A stretch of 64,000 nt of DNA from Curtobacterium sp. 9128 (GCF_007673775.1 NZ_VEAF01000002.1:186001-250000); one strand, 5' to 3'. Numbered from the stretch's first letter, positions 19,477 through 28,639 are shown. The notes: generated from the sequence alone by a model not told the origin. Translations and numbers: made by a program.

Positions 19477-20310
19477 ATGGCAGTCGAACTCAGCACCCGG
19501 GACGCATCCGGGACCATGGCGACCCCGACGTTCTCCACCATGCGGTTCCCCGCTGGTGAAGCGCACGTCAAGGTCGCGAACGACGACGCCGACGCGGGGG
19601 GCCTCACCGAGATCGCGACCCTGCGCGGCGCGAGCGGCGACGACCTCCTCATGCTCGGCATGTGGGCGGACGCCGTCCGGCAGCGCGGCTCGAGGTCCGT
19701 CGCGCTCGTCCCCTACCTCCCCGGCGCGCGGCAGGACCGCGGCCTCCCGTTCGGCGCGCGGGTGTACGCCGACGTCCTCAACGGCTTCGGCATCGGCCAG
19801 GTCATCGCGTTCGACCCGCACTCGCCGGTCATCGTCGAGCTCGTCGAGCGCCTGACCGTCGTCACGAGCGAACAGGTCGTCCGCGACGCCGTCGTCGCCG
19901 GGTCCGACTACGTCGGCGTCATCGCCCCCGACAAGGGCGCGGTCGCCAGGGCCACCGCGGTCGCCGACGCGTCCGACCTGCCGGTGTTCCGCGCGGAGAA
20001 GCACCGCAACCCCGACACCGGCAAACTCGACGGCTTCACGTGCGAACCACTCCCCGACGCCGGTCGACTGCTCGTCGTCGACGACATCTGCGACGGCGGC
20101 GGGACCTTCATGGGCCTCGCGAGCGCGACGGGGCTGCCGAGGGAACGACTCGGCCTCTGGGTCTCGCACGGGGTCTTCTCCGGCCGCGCACCGGCGCTCG
20201 CCGACCACTTCGGCGAGATCGTCACCACCGACTCGTACCCCGCGCAGAACCCCCCGACGGGCCTGCGCACGATCGAACTCGCACCGTCCCTGCTCAAGGA
20301 GATCCGATGA
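19477..20310 (+). CDS. PRPP-synthetase-like protein (Prs or Adps type) of the NAD operon
   Basis: A 277-residue protein, shorter than housekeeping PRPP synthetases (about 310-330). It retains the family features PYLPGARQDRGLPFGARV (near residue 83), AFDPHSPV (near 110), a KHRN catalytic-loop segment (near 175) and the ribose-phosphate loop VVDDICDGGGTF (near 200). In a salvage operon it may supply PRPP to the next enzyme. The same gene pair, in phages, makes ADPR-pyrophosphate (Adps) in the NARP1 pathway; sequence inspection alone cannot separate the two activities. Its stop overlaps the next start (ATGA). Confidence 0.85.
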   Translation: MAVELSTRDASGTMATPTFSTMRFPAGEAHVKVANDDADAGGLTEIATLRGASGDDLLMLGMWADAVRQRGSRSVALVPYLPGARQDRGLPFGARVYADVLNGFGIGQVIAFDPHSPVIVELVERLTVVTSEQVVRDAVVAGSDYVGVIAPDKGAVARATAVADASDLPVFRAEKHRNPDTGKLDGFTCEPLPDAGRLLVVDDICDGGGTFMGLASATGLPRERLGLWVSHGVFSGRAPALADHFGEIVTTDSYPAQNPPTGLRTIELAPSLLKEIR

Positions 20311-21869
20311 CCACCACGACCACCGCCGGCATCGAGCCCCGCCACACCGCGCCGAGCCCGATCGCACCGCTCCTCGCCGTCGACGGCTACAAGCACTCGC
20401 ACCGGCAGGTGTACCCGGCCGGGACCACCCGGATCCTCATCAACTGGACGAACCGGTCGAACGCGCACATGCCCGAGTCGACGCACGCCGTCGTCTTCGG
20501 CCTGCAGGCGTTCATCCAGCGCTCGCTGGTCGAGGCGTGGGAGCCGTTCTTCGCGGCATCGGAGGACGAGGTCGCCGACCGCTTCGAGCAGGCGCTCGAG
20601 GGCTACTTCGGGCCGAACCACATCGGCGTCGACCACGTCCGCGCGCTGCACCGGCTCGGGTACCTCCCGCTCACCATCAGGGCCCTGCCCGAGGGGACGC
20701 TCGCGCCGATCGGCGTCGCGACCCTGACCGTCGAGAACACCGTCGACGAGTTCTTCTGGCTGCCGAACTACATCGAGACCGCGCTGTCGGCGTCGATCTG
20801 GCACCCGTCCACCGTCGCCACGAAGGCCCTGGAGTACCGGGACCTGATGGAGGACTGGGCAGCGCGCACGGGCGCCGTCCCCGAGGGCATCGACTACGCC
20901 GCCCACGACTTCTCGTTCCGCGGCCAGTCGAGCATCGAGTCCGCAGCGGCCGGCGGCGCGGGACACCTGCTGTCGTTCCTCGGCACCGACTCGATGCCGT
21001 CGCTCGACTTCATCGACCGCTACTACCCCGGTGACAACGGCACGGTCGCGGCGAGCGTCCCGGCGACCGAGCACAGCGTGATGTGCGTCCGCGGTGCCGA
21101 CGGGGAGCTCAAGACCTTCGAGCAGATCCTCGACGTCTACCCGACCGGGATCGTGTCCGCGGTCAGCGACGGCTTCGACCTGTTCAAGGTGATCACCGAG
21201 ACGCTCCCGGCACTCAAGGACCGGATCACCGCCCGCGACGGCAAGCTCGTCATCCGCCCGGACTCCGGCGACCCGGTCGACATCGTCACGGGGACCGTCC
21301 ACGACGTCCCCGAGGCCGAGCTCACCGATCCCGCGCGCAGCCACGAGGAGAAGGGCGTCGTCGAGCTCCTGGACGAGGTGTTCGGCCACACGGTCAACGC
21401 GGCCGGGTACAAGGTCCTCGACCAGCACATCGGCGTCATCTACGGCGACAGCATCACCCTCGACCGTGCGCGTCGGATCTACGAGCGACTCGCGGCCAAG
21501 GGCTGGTCGAGCGACAACATCGTGCTCGGCATCGGGTCGTACACGTACCAGTACATGACCCGCGACAACCTCGGGAGCGCGGTCAAGGCGACGTGGGCGC
21601 TCGTGGACGGCGAACCCGTGGACATCCAGAAGGACCCGAAGACGGGCAGCGGCAAGAAGAGCGCGAAGGGTCGCATCGCCCTGCACCGGGACGCGACCGG
21701 TGAGATCCGGCAGACCGACCAGGCGAGCGCGGAGGACGAGGCGACGAGCCTCCTCCAGCCGGTCTGGACGGACGGCCGCTTCCTGGTGCACCAGTCCTTC
21801 GCCGACGTCCGGGCCACGCTCCGTCGCGAGCGCGCCGACCGCGCGGCCCGCCGGGCGGCATCGGCGTGA
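20307..21869 (+). CDS. nadV: Nicotinamide phosphoribosyltransferase (NadV/NAMPT family)
   Basis: A 520-residue enzyme of the NAMPT family (usual length about 460-490). Landmarks are LAVDGYKHSHRQVYPAGTT near the N-terminus, HDFSFRGQSSIESAAAGGAGH near 210, the FLGTDS loop whose Asp favours nicotinamide over nicotinate, the catalytic His in PATEHSVM near 255, and VIRPDSGDP near 315. It converts nicotinamide and PRPP to NMN; a Namat-like activity on ADPR-PP is the alternative if the upstream protein is Adps. The start overlaps the upstream stop and its own stop overlaps the nrtR GTG. Confidence 0.93.
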   Translation: MTTTTTAGIEPRHTAPSPIAPLLAVDGYKHSHRQVYPAGTTRILINWTNRSNAHMPESTHAVVFGLQAFIQRSLVEAWEPFFAASEDEVADRFEQALEGYFGPNHIGVDHVRALHRLGYLPLTIRALPEGTLAPIGVATLTVENTVDEFFWLPNYIETALSASIWHPSTVATKALEYRDLMEDWAARTGAVPEGIDYAAHDFSFRGQSSIESAAAGGAGHLLSFLGTDSMPSLDFIDRYYPGDNGTVAASVPATEHSVMCVRGADGELKTFEQILDVYPTGIVSAVSDGFDLFKVITETLPALKDRITARDGKLVIRPDSGDPVDIVTGTVHDVPEAELTDPARSHEEKGVVELLDEVFGHTVNAAGYKVLDQHIGVIYGDSITLDRARRIYERLAAKGWSSDNIVLGIGSYTYQYMTRDNLGSAVKATWALVDGEPVDIQKDPKTGSGKKSAKGRIALHRDATGEIRQTDQASAEDEATSLLQPVWTDGRFLVHQSFADVRATLRRERADRAARRAASA

Positions 21870-22594
21870 CCACCGGCGCCGTGGCGACCCGCGACCAGCC
21901 GCTCATCGCGATCGACGTCGTGCCGATGTCCTTCACGACGAGCGAGGGGCTGCGGGTCGCCACCGCGCGTCGGGCGTACGACCCGTACGCCGGACAGGAG
22001 GCCCTCCCCGGCGTGCTCCTGGACGCTGCGGAACTCCTCGCGGACGGGGCGCGGCGCGCGCTCCGCACCAAGGCCGGGATCGACGACGAGTCGGTCCGGC
22101 ACCTCGCGCAGGTCGGCGCGTTCGACGGGCCCGAGCGGGACCCGCGGTCGGCGGCGATCAGCATCGCGTTCGTCGCGGTGGTGACGGGTCCCGATCCCGA
22201 CGCCGACGCCGAGCTCGCGGCAGAGGGCTCCGGTGCGGGCGGACACCAGGGGGTCGGTGCACGCACCGGGGCCGCCCCCGCGGCGGTGTGGCGCGACCCC
22301 GCCCAGGCCGACCAGGGCCTCCCGTTCGACCACGACCGGATCATCCAGGCAGCACTCGACCACGTGCGCACACGGTTGTGGCGGGACCTGCCGCTCACCC
22401 GCGCGCTCCTCGGGACGTCGTTCACGACGGCGGACGCGAGCCGGCTGCAGACCGCGGTGACCGGCGTCACCCCCGACCCCGGCAACCTGAACCGGGCCCT
22501 GCGCACCAACCCGTCGCTCGTGCGGTCGGCAGCAGCCACGTCCTCGGGTCAGCGCGGCGGACGTCCCCCGGTCTCCTGGACGTGGGTGGACTGA
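21866..22594 (+). CDS. nrtR: NrtR-type transcriptional regulator (Nudix domain plus winged helix)
   Basis: A 242-residue protein. The N-terminal Nudix-like domain lacks the catalytic signature: the segment ELLADGARRALRTKAGID has Ala and Thr-Lys where active Nudix enzymes have the Glu residues. The C-terminal half (about 150-242) contains the NrtR winged-helix pattern: PLTRALLGTSFTTADASRLQ, then NLNRALRTNPSLV and GRPPVSWTW. NrtR proteins bind ADP-ribose or NAD-related ligands and repress NAD salvage genes. It is last in the operon, translationally coupled through GTGA, and probably binds the palindrome at 19441-19455. Confidence 0.85.
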   Translation: MTTGAVATRDQPLIAIDVVPMSFTTSEGLRVATARRAYDPYAGQEALPGVLLDAAELLADGARRALRTKAGIDDESVRHLAQVGAFDGPERDPRSAAISIAFVAVVTGPDPDADAELAAEGSGAGGHQGVGARTGAAPAAVWRDPAQADQGLPFDHDRIIQAALDHVRTRLWRDLPLTRALLGTSFTTADASRLQTAVTGVTPDPGNLNRALRTNPSLVRSAAATSSGQRGGRPPVSWTWVD

Positions 22595-22600
22595 CCGGGG

Positions 22601-22606
22601 TTGGCT
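22601..22606 (+). promoter_or_regulatory. Leaderless -10 box of the PdxH-like gene
   Basis: TTGGCT, six bases before the ATG at 22613, in the 18-bp gap after nrtR. Confidence 0.5.
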
Positions 22607-22612
22607 GAGGGC

Positions 22613-23227
22613 ATGCCAACAGCACCCCTCTCCGGTGACCCGTCGTTCGCGTTCCCCGAGTTCACCGACCCGCCCGCCACACCGATGGCCGCCGCACGGG
22701 CGTGGCTCGCGGGCGCCGATGACGTGTCCGAGCCGCTGTCCATGACCCTCGCGACAGCGGCGGACGGGGTGGTCAGCGCACGGACCGTCGACGTCAAGCG
22801 GCTCGACGACGACGGGCTCGTGTTCGGGTCGTCGACCGAGAGCCCGAAGGGACGCCAACTCGCGGCGAACCCGGCTGCAGCACTGCAGGTGTACTGGCGC
22901 GAGACGATGCAGCAGATGCGCTTCGAGGGGGTCGTCACGGTGCTCTCCGACGACGAGTCCGACGGGCTGTTCGCGGACCGGTCGCCGAAGTCCCGCGCCG
23001 CGACGGCCGCCGCACGCCAGTCCGAGCCGCTCGACGGCACGTTCGACGACCTGCTCTCCGCCGCCGGGGCCCTCGGCGACGACGTCCCCCGTCCGGCGTC
23101 GTGGGTCGCCTACCGACTCGAACCCGTCACGGTCGAGTTCTGGCACGGCAGTCGCGACCGGATGCACCGACGCCTGCAGTACCGCCGGACGGACGACGGG
23201 TGGGCGACGCGCGTGCTGCAGCCGTGA
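22613..23227 (+). CDS. Pyridoxamine/pyridoxine 5'-phosphate oxidase family protein
   Basis: A 204-residue flavin-binding split-barrel protein. VSARTVDVKRLDDDGLVFGSS, SPKGRQLAANPAAALQVYW, VRFEG-type MRFEGVV, SPKSRAATAAARQSEPL and the C-terminal VEFWHGSRDRMHRRLQY match PdxH-like oxidases including the FMN contacts. It may make PLP, or it may be one of the uncharacterised FMN-binding relatives. It immediately follows the NAD operon but has its own probable promoter. A strong hairpin overlaps its 3' end. Confidence 0.85.
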   Translation: MPTAPLSGDPSFAFPEFTDPPATPMAAARAWLAGADDVSEPLSMTLATAADGVVSARTVDVKRLDDDGLVFGSSTESPKGRQLAANPAAALQVYWRETMQQMRFEGVVTVLSDDESDGLFADRSPKSRAATAAARQSEPLDGTFDDLLSAAGALGDDVPRPASWVAYRLEPVTVEFWHGSRDRMHRRLQYRRTDDGWATRVLQP

Positions 23228-23240
23228 GCTGAGCACGCGC
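23209..23240. terminator. Bidirectional terminator between the PdxH-like gene and the siderophore operon
   Basis: GCGCGTGCT and AGCACGCGC pair, extended inside by CAGC and GCTG, giving a 13-bp stem with one bulge. It serves two converging genes. Confidence 0.6.
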
Positions 23241-23249
23241 GCCGGCGAC

Positions 23250-25589
23250 TCATGTGCGCGCGATCGGGTTCGGCATCGCCCCCGCTCGGATGAGCGACGA
23301 CGACTGGTCCGCCAGGTCGACCATCGCCAGGGTGTTCCGCAGCTGCAGCCGGTTCAGGCAGGAGTGCTCGAACACCGACGCACGCAGGTCGAGCGGGCGG
23401 CGTCGGTCCGGGTGGGCCTCCGCGTGCCGGTCGACGCACGCGCCGACGAGCTCCCAGAACCGGGACTCCGGCAGGACCCCGTCGTCGTCGAGGATCGCCG
23501 CGACGAACCGCAGCACCCCGTCGAACACGTCGGTGAACACGGCGAGCGCCGCCTCGTCGTCGCCGACCGGATGCACGATCCGCTCGATCCCGGCCGGGAC
23601 GGCGACCGGAGCGAGCACCACGACCTCCTCCCCGATGTCCTTCATCACCGCCCGGGTCACGACGCCGTCGCGGAGCACCAGCACGACGTTCTCCCCGTGC
23701 GGCATGAAGGCGAGGTCGTGCATGGTCAGGCAGTGCACCACGGGGAGCAGGTACGCGTCGAGGTAGCGCCGCACCCACTCGTCCGCCGGCAGTCCCGACC
23801 GGTCGATCAGCGCGGCCACGACCGAGGCCCCGGCACCGTCGCGGTGCAGGAGCGCCGCCATCGTCATGAGCTGCTCGCCGTCCGCCAGCCGCGACACGGG
23901 GCTCTCCCGCCAGAGCGCCGCGAGCATCTTCCGCTGCGGTGTGGGCACGTCGACGCGGTGGTACGCGTCACCCGTGTAGCCGACCGCCGCGTGCTCGCGC
24001 AGCACCGTGAAGCCAGCGGACCGCAGTGTCGGATCGGCGGCGACGATCCCGGCGACCCAGTCGTTGACCGCCGGGGTGGTCCGCATGTACGCGGGCGACA
24101 TCCCGCGGAGGAACCCCATGTTCTGCACCGCCAACGCCGTCTTGACGTACGACCGGGTCGGGTCCGTCCGGTCGAAGGCCGTCCGGATCGACTGCTGCGG
24201 CTGGAACGCATCCGGCCCCTCGCCGAGGTCGACGAGGTCCTGCCGCCCGAGGTCCGGTGCGAACGTCACGGCGATCCGGTGCTGCCACTGCCAGGGGTGC
24301 ACGGGCAGCCACACGTGGTCGTCCGGGTCGAGCCCGCGCCGCTCCAGCGTCCGCCGGAAGCCCGCGACCGTCGCGGCGGGCAGTTCTGCCGCCCAGTGCG
24401 CTTCCTCGGTCCGGTCGGCGGCGAGTGCCAGGTGCGTGTGTTCCCGGCGGGCCGCGAGCCAGCGGTACCGGAACGTGCGTCCCGACTCGGGCGCGTAGGA
24501 CCGGTACTCGTCGAGTCCGAACCCGATCCGGCCGTTCGAGGCCACGAACGCCGGGTGCCCCTCGGTCATCGCCGCCTCGGTCGCCTGGAACGCCGCGACC
24601 ACGTCCGCCCGTCCCCGCGCGAGCTGCGCTGCGGACGGGCCGCCGCGCCGGTGCTTCGCCGCGGCGCTGGCGAGGGTCGAGGCGATCTCCTCGAGGTAGG
24701 TGCCGAGCAGGTCGTCGGGGATCCCGAGGACGTCCCGGAGCTCGAGGACGAGGTCCTGCGCGCTGAGCGGCGCGGGTACACCGTCGCGGGTCCGGGTGAG
24801 CGAGTGCTCCTCGATCGACCAGTGCTCGAGCGCGTGCAACCGTGCGGCGAACCGGTACGTGGACCGCCCCGCGGGGACGCACCACCCGTCACCGTCGGTC
24901 TCCGGGGTGATCAACCGCTCGTGCGTGAACTCGGCGAGCGCCTTCGCCACGAGGTGCCGCTCCGCGACGTCGAGGTGCTCCGGCCGCAGGTGGGCCGCAG
25001 GGCCGTCGTCGTCCGGCACGCCGATCCGGTCGGTGTCGAGCACCGACAGCAGTGCGCGCTTGCCGTCGACGTCGACCTCGCGGAGCACCCGGAAGCCGAC
25101 CTCGGCGTTCTTGACGTGCACCGCGGTGTTCCGGACGTCGGGTTCGACGACGACGCGGCGCGCACCGAGGGCGTCCCGGCAGTGCTCCACCACGGCGCGC
25201 ATCACGGCGCTGGTGAGCCCGTGCACGCGACCCTCGGCCGGTGGCGGCGCGACGAGCAGGTGCATGCCGACGTCCCCCGGGACGGCGGGCCAGACGTCGG
25301 TCAGCAGCACGGTGGCCGGGTCGTACGTCTCGGCGAGGAAGCAGGCTTCGCCGTCACGGCGCCCCAGCCACGCCGCCTGCGCCGGGTCCGCCTGCACGCC
25401 GGCCAGGTAGGCGCGTACGGCGTCGACGTCGAGGTGGCCCATCTCCCACCACGAGGACGCCGGGTGGGCGAGCCACGCCTGCACGACGGCGGCGTCGCGA
25501 TCGGGGTCCACGGGTTCGATGGACACCACGCCCGGGGTGACGCCCGCCGCGCCGGGCTCGCCGAGCCGGGTGGTGCCGTCCCCGGTCAT
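23250..25589 (-). CDS. DfoC-like bifunctional siderophore acyltransferase / IucA-IucC synthetase
   Basis: A 779-residue fusion. Residues 1-190 are an AlcB/IucB-type acyltransferase (SSWWEMGHLDVDAVRAYLAG, AETYDPA, DVGMHLLVAPP). Residues ~200-779 are an NRPS-independent siderophore synthetase of the IucA/IucC family (GHPAFVASNGRIGFGLDEY, WLPVHPWQWQH, PQQSIRTAF, MKDIGEEVVVLAP). The arrangement equals DfoC of Erwinia, which acylates N-hydroxycadaverine and joins the units into desferrioxamine. The ATG overlaps the stop of the monooxygenase gene (ATGA). No transporter or receptor gene is adjacent in the window. Confidence 0.93.
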   Translation of the reverse strand: MTGDGTTRLGEPGAAGVTPGVVSIEPVDPDRDAAVVQAWLAHPASSWWEMGHLDVDAVRAYLAGVQADPAQAAWLGRRDGEACFLAETYDPATVLLTDVWPAVPGDVGMHLLVAPPPAEGRVHGLTSAVMRAVVEHCRDALGARRVVVEPDVRNTAVHVKNAEVGFRVLREVDVDGKRALLSVLDTDRIGVPDDDGPAAHLRPEHLDVAERHLVAKALAEFTHERLITPETDGDGWCVPAGRSTYRFAARLHALEHWSIEEHSLTRTRDGVPAPLSAQDLVLELRDVLGIPDDLLGTYLEEIASTLASAAAKHRRGGPSAAQLARGRADVVAAFQATEAAMTEGHPAFVASNGRIGFGLDEYRSYAPESGRTFRYRWLAARREHTHLALAADRTEEAHWAAELPAATVAGFRRTLERRGLDPDDHVWLPVHPWQWQHRIAVTFAPDLGRQDLVDLGEGPDAFQPQQSIRTAFDRTDPTRSYVKTALAVQNMGFLRGMSPAYMRTTPAVNDWVAGIVAADPTLRSAGFTVLREHAAVGYTGDAYHRVDVPTPQRKMLAALWRESPVSRLADGEQLMTMAALLHRDGAGASVVAALIDRSGLPADEWVRRYLDAYLLPVVHCLTMHDLAFMPHGENVVLVLRDGVVTRAVMKDIGEEVVVLAPVAVPAGIERIVHPVGDDEAALAVFTDVFDGVLRFVAAILDDDGVLPESRFWELVGACVDRHAEAHPDRRRPLDLRASVFEHSCLNRLQLRNTLAMVDLADQSSSLIRAGAMPNPIART

Positions 25590-27022
25590 GCGCGCACCGC
25601 CCCTCGCTCGGTGCCGCGCCGGTCCGGGGCGGCACCGGGCGCTCCGGACCGTCGTGTGGCGGGCAGGCCGAACTCCTGGAAGGCGATCCGGTCCTCCAGT
25701 CCGTGGACGGGGCGACCCGTGACGGACCGGATGATCGATGCGTTCCGCCAGGCACCCATGCCGAGGTCCGGGGCGGTCACCCCGTGCGTGTGCTCCTCGG
25801 CGTTCTGCACCCAGATCCGGCCGCCGATGGTGTCCACGTGGTGGTCGCGAGCGACGGCGAACCGCCCACGGGAGTCGCGCGCGACCAGGTGCTCGACCGG
25901 ATCGAGGAACCGCGTCGAGCGCGGTGCGTAGCCGGTCGCGAGGACCAGCCGCTCCACCTCGTGCTCGTACGTCTCGCCGAGCTGTTCGTGTCGGAGCGTC
26001 AGTCGGTACGTGCCGCGGTCGGCGAGCCAGGTCGCGTCCACGACGCTCGTCTCGGTCCGGAGCGACGTCGGCACCGGGCCCGCGGCGCTGATCCGGTACA
26101 GCGCGTCGTAGAGGTCGTCGACCAGGTCGGCACTGATGCCCTTGTACAGTCCCCGCTGTTCGCGACCCAGGCGGTCGCGGAGGTCCTCGGGCAACCCGTG
26201 GAAGTGGTCCGTGTACTCGGGGCTCGTCATCTCGAGCGTGAGCTTGGTGTCCTCCATCGGGAAGAACCGTGGCGACCGGGTGATCCAGTCGAGCTCGTAG
26301 CCGTGCGCCCGGACGTCCTCGAGCAGGTCGCGGTAGACCTCGGCGGCGGACTGCCCGCTGCCGATCACCGCGATGCTGCCGGCGCTCCGGAGGGCATCCC
26401 GGTTCGGCACGTACTCGGCGGAGTGGATCACCGGGCCGGGGAGGTCGCGGAGCGCCGCCGGGACGGACGGCTCGGTGCCGACGCCGATGACGACGTGGCG
26501 CGCGCGGTACGTCTCCGGGCCGTGGTCGGTGTCGGCGTGCACGGTGAACAGGTCCGTCGCCTCGTCGTGTTCGACCGCCGTGACCGTGCGGCCCCACCGG
26601 AGGGTGTCGAGGCGCTCGGCGGCCCAGCGGCAGTACGCGTCGTACTCGCTGCGGAGGGGGTGGAAGTCCTCGCGGATGTAGAACGGGTAGAGCCGGTTCG
26701 TCTCCTTGAGCCACGCCAGGAACGAGAACGGGGACGTCGGGTCGGCCATCGTCACGAGGTCGGCCATGAACGGCACCTGGATCGTGGCGTCGTCGAGCAT
26801 CATGCCGTGGTGCCAGGCGAAGCCGTCGGCGGCGTCGAGGAACACCGCATCGAGGTCCTCCAGCGGATCGGTCAGGCAGGCGAGGCCGAGGTTGAAGGGG
26901 CCGATGCCGACGGCGACGAGGTCGTGGGGCGCTCGGGGTCCGCGTGGTGCGGCGGACGTTGGTGCGGATGCGGGGGCGGGTGCGGATGCGGGTGTGTGGG
27001 GTGCGTGCGTTGGTGTGCTCAT
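25586..27022 (-). CDS. desB: Siderophore amine N-monooxygenase (DesB/DfoA type)
   Basis: A 478-residue flavoprotein of the lysine/ornithine N-hydroxylase family. It shows LVAVGIGPFNLGLACL (FAD loop, near 38), DDATIQVPFMADLVTMADPTSPFSF, IAVIGSGQSAAEVYRDLL (NADPH loop, near 230) and ATGYAPR near 395. In this operon it should hydroxylate cadaverine. Residues 1-35 are a low-complexity Ala/Pro leader not seen in the enzyme core. The ATG at 27022 overlaps the desA stop. Confidence 0.93.
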   Translation of the reverse strand: MSTPTHAPHTPASAPAPASAPTSAAPRGPRAPHDLVAVGIGPFNLGLACLTDPLEDLDAVFLDAADGFAWHHGMMLDDATIQVPFMADLVTMADPTSPFSFLAWLKETNRLYPFYIREDFHPLRSEYDAYCRWAAERLDTLRWGRTVTAVEHDEATDLFTVHADTDHGPETYRARHVVIGVGTEPSVPAALRDLPGPVIHSAEYVPNRDALRSAGSIAVIGSGQSAAEVYRDLLEDVRAHGYELDWITRSPRFFPMEDTKLTLEMTSPEYTDHFHGLPEDLRDRLGREQRGLYKGISADLVDDLYDALYRISAAGPVPTSLRTETSVVDATWLADRGTYRLTLRHEQLGETYEHEVERLVLATGYAPRSTRFLDPVEHLVARDSRGRFAVARDHHVDTIGGRIWVQNAEEHTHGVTAPDLGMGAWRNASIIRSVTGRPVHGLEDRIAFQEFGLPATRRSGAPGAAPDRRGTERGAVRA

Positions 27023-28638
27023 CGTGACGCTCCGGCGGCTGCTCTGGGGGTGGCGCTGGGGGTACCGCTGGGGGTACCGCTGGGGGCGCCGGTGTCGCTG
27101 GGGGCGCCGGGGGCGCCGGGCGTCGCTCTCGCGGCCGCCGTTGCTGCCGCCGTCCGCGCCACGTGGTCGAGGGACGCGCGCATCTGGTCCGGCGTCGTCT
27201 CCGGGTTGAGCAGCGTGAGCTTGTTGCACGGCCGCCCGTCGATCACGGTCTTGGCGACGAGGACCCGCCCCTCAGCGAGGAGCGCGGCGCGGATCGGTGC
27301 GACCAGGGCATCGGCCTCGTCGTCGGCCATCCCCGCCGGCTGCCAGCGGAACAGCACCGTGCTGAGCTCCGTCGGTGCCACGAGCTGGAGGTCGTCGTGC
27401 TCGGCGACGATGGTGTGTGTCGCCGCCGCGAGGTCGATCACCGCGTCGAACGCCGCGCCGATCGCGTCCGCACCGGTGGCTCGGAGCGTCGCCCACAGCT
27501 TCAGGGCGTCGAAGCGCCTCGTCGTCTGCAGGGACTTGTCGACCTGGTTCGGTTCCGCCGCGTCCTCGGGGTTCAGGTAGTCGGCGTGCCAGGCGATCCT
27601 GCGGAGGTCGTCGGGGTCGCGGACCAGCAGGGCGCTCGAGGAGACCGGTTGGAAGAACGACTTGTGGAGGTCCGTGGTCACGCTCCGCGCACGGTGGATG
27701 CCGTCCAGCAGGTGCCTGCGGGTCGGCGACACGAGCAGGCCGCACCCGTACGCGGCGTCGACGTGGAGCCAGACGTCCTCGAGGTCGCAGACGTCGGCGA
27801 TGGGTTCGAGCGGGTCGATGACGCCGCGGTCGGTCGTGCCGGCCGTCGCGACGACGGCCAGCGGGACGCGGCCGGCGGCGCGGCTCTCGGCGACGGCTTC
27901 GGCCAGGGCTGCGGGGACCATGCGGCCGATGGCGTCGGTGGGGACGATGCGCACCTCGCCGATCCCCAGCAGGCGTGCGGACTTCGCGACGCTGAAGTGC
28001 GTCTCGGCGGTGGTGAAGACCGTGGTCGGCGCTCGCCGTTCGCGCTGGTCGGAGCGGTCTCGCTGGTCGGAGCGGTCTCGCTGTCCAGGGCGGTCTCGAT
28101 GCTCGGGGTGGGCTCGCTGCCCGGGGTGCTCCTGCTGTCCGGGTCGCTCGAGTCGCTCCCGCGCGATGAGGAGCGCCTGCAGGTTCGACTGCGAGCCCCC
28201 CGACGTGAAGATGCCGTCCCCCGCCGCGAAGCCGATCCGGCCCGCGAGCCAGTCGACGACGTGTCGTTCGATCTCGGTGCCGATCCGGGACTGATCCCAC
28301 GTGTCGACGGACGGGTTCACCGCCGCGAGGACGGCCTCCGCGGCCACGGCGGGCAGCGCCACCGGACAGTTCAGATGTGCGAGCGAGCCCGGATGGTGGA
28401 ACCACACCGCCTCCCGGACGAACAACTCGTCGAGTTCGGCGAGGGCCTGTTCCGTCCCGAGCGGCGCCCCGTCGAGGTCGATCCCGGTGACACGGTCGTG
28501 GAGGTCGGCGGCCGGCGTGCTCGTCGTCGGTGCCGTCACTCCGGCGACGCGCTCGGCGAGCCGGTCCACGGTCGATCCCACGAGGTCGCGGTACCGGGCA
28601 GCGGTGGTGTTGGTCAGCGTTTCGATCAGTGGTGTCAC
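27019..28638 (-). CDS. desA: PLP-dependent lysine decarboxylase of siderophore synthesis (DesA/DfoJ type)
   Basis: A 539-residue group II decarboxylase that should make cadaverine from lysine. HLNCPVALPAVAAEAV, FTSGGSQSNLQALL, ETHFSVAKSARLLG and the PLP-lysine motif TTDLHKSFFQPVSS (near residue 325) are seen. Between residues about 160 and 200 there is an unusual hydrophilic hexapeptide repeat, and the C-terminal 40 residues are Pro/Ser/Thr/Gly repeats. I chose the GTG at 28638; the upstream in-frame GTG at 28659 would put the start inside the iron box. First gene of the operon. Confidence 0.9.
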   Translation of the reverse strand: MTPLIETLTNTTAARYRDLVGSTVDRLAERVAGVTAPTTSTPAADLHDRVTGIDLDGAPLGTEQALAELDELFVREAVWFHHPGSLAHLNCPVALPAVAAEAVLAAVNPSVDTWDQSRIGTEIERHVVDWLAGRIGFAAGDGIFTSGGSQSNLQALLIARERLERPGQQEHPGQRAHPEHRDRPGQRDRSDQRDRSDQRERRAPTTVFTTAETHFSVAKSARLLGIGEVRIVPTDAIGRMVPAALAEAVAESRAAGRVPLAVVATAGTTDRGVIDPLEPIADVCDLEDVWLHVDAAYGCGLLVSPTRRHLLDGIHRARSVTTDLHKSFFQPVSSSALLVRDPDDLRRIAWHADYLNPEDAAEPNQVDKSLQTTRRFDALKLWATLRATGADAIGAAFDAVIDLAAATHTIVAEHDDLQLVAPTELSTVLFRWQPAGMADDEADALVAPIRAALLAEGRVLVAKTVIDGRPCNKLTLLNPETTPDQMRASLDHVARTAAATAAARATPGAPGAPSDTGAPSGTPSGTPSATPRAAAGASR

Positions 28639-28639
28639 G

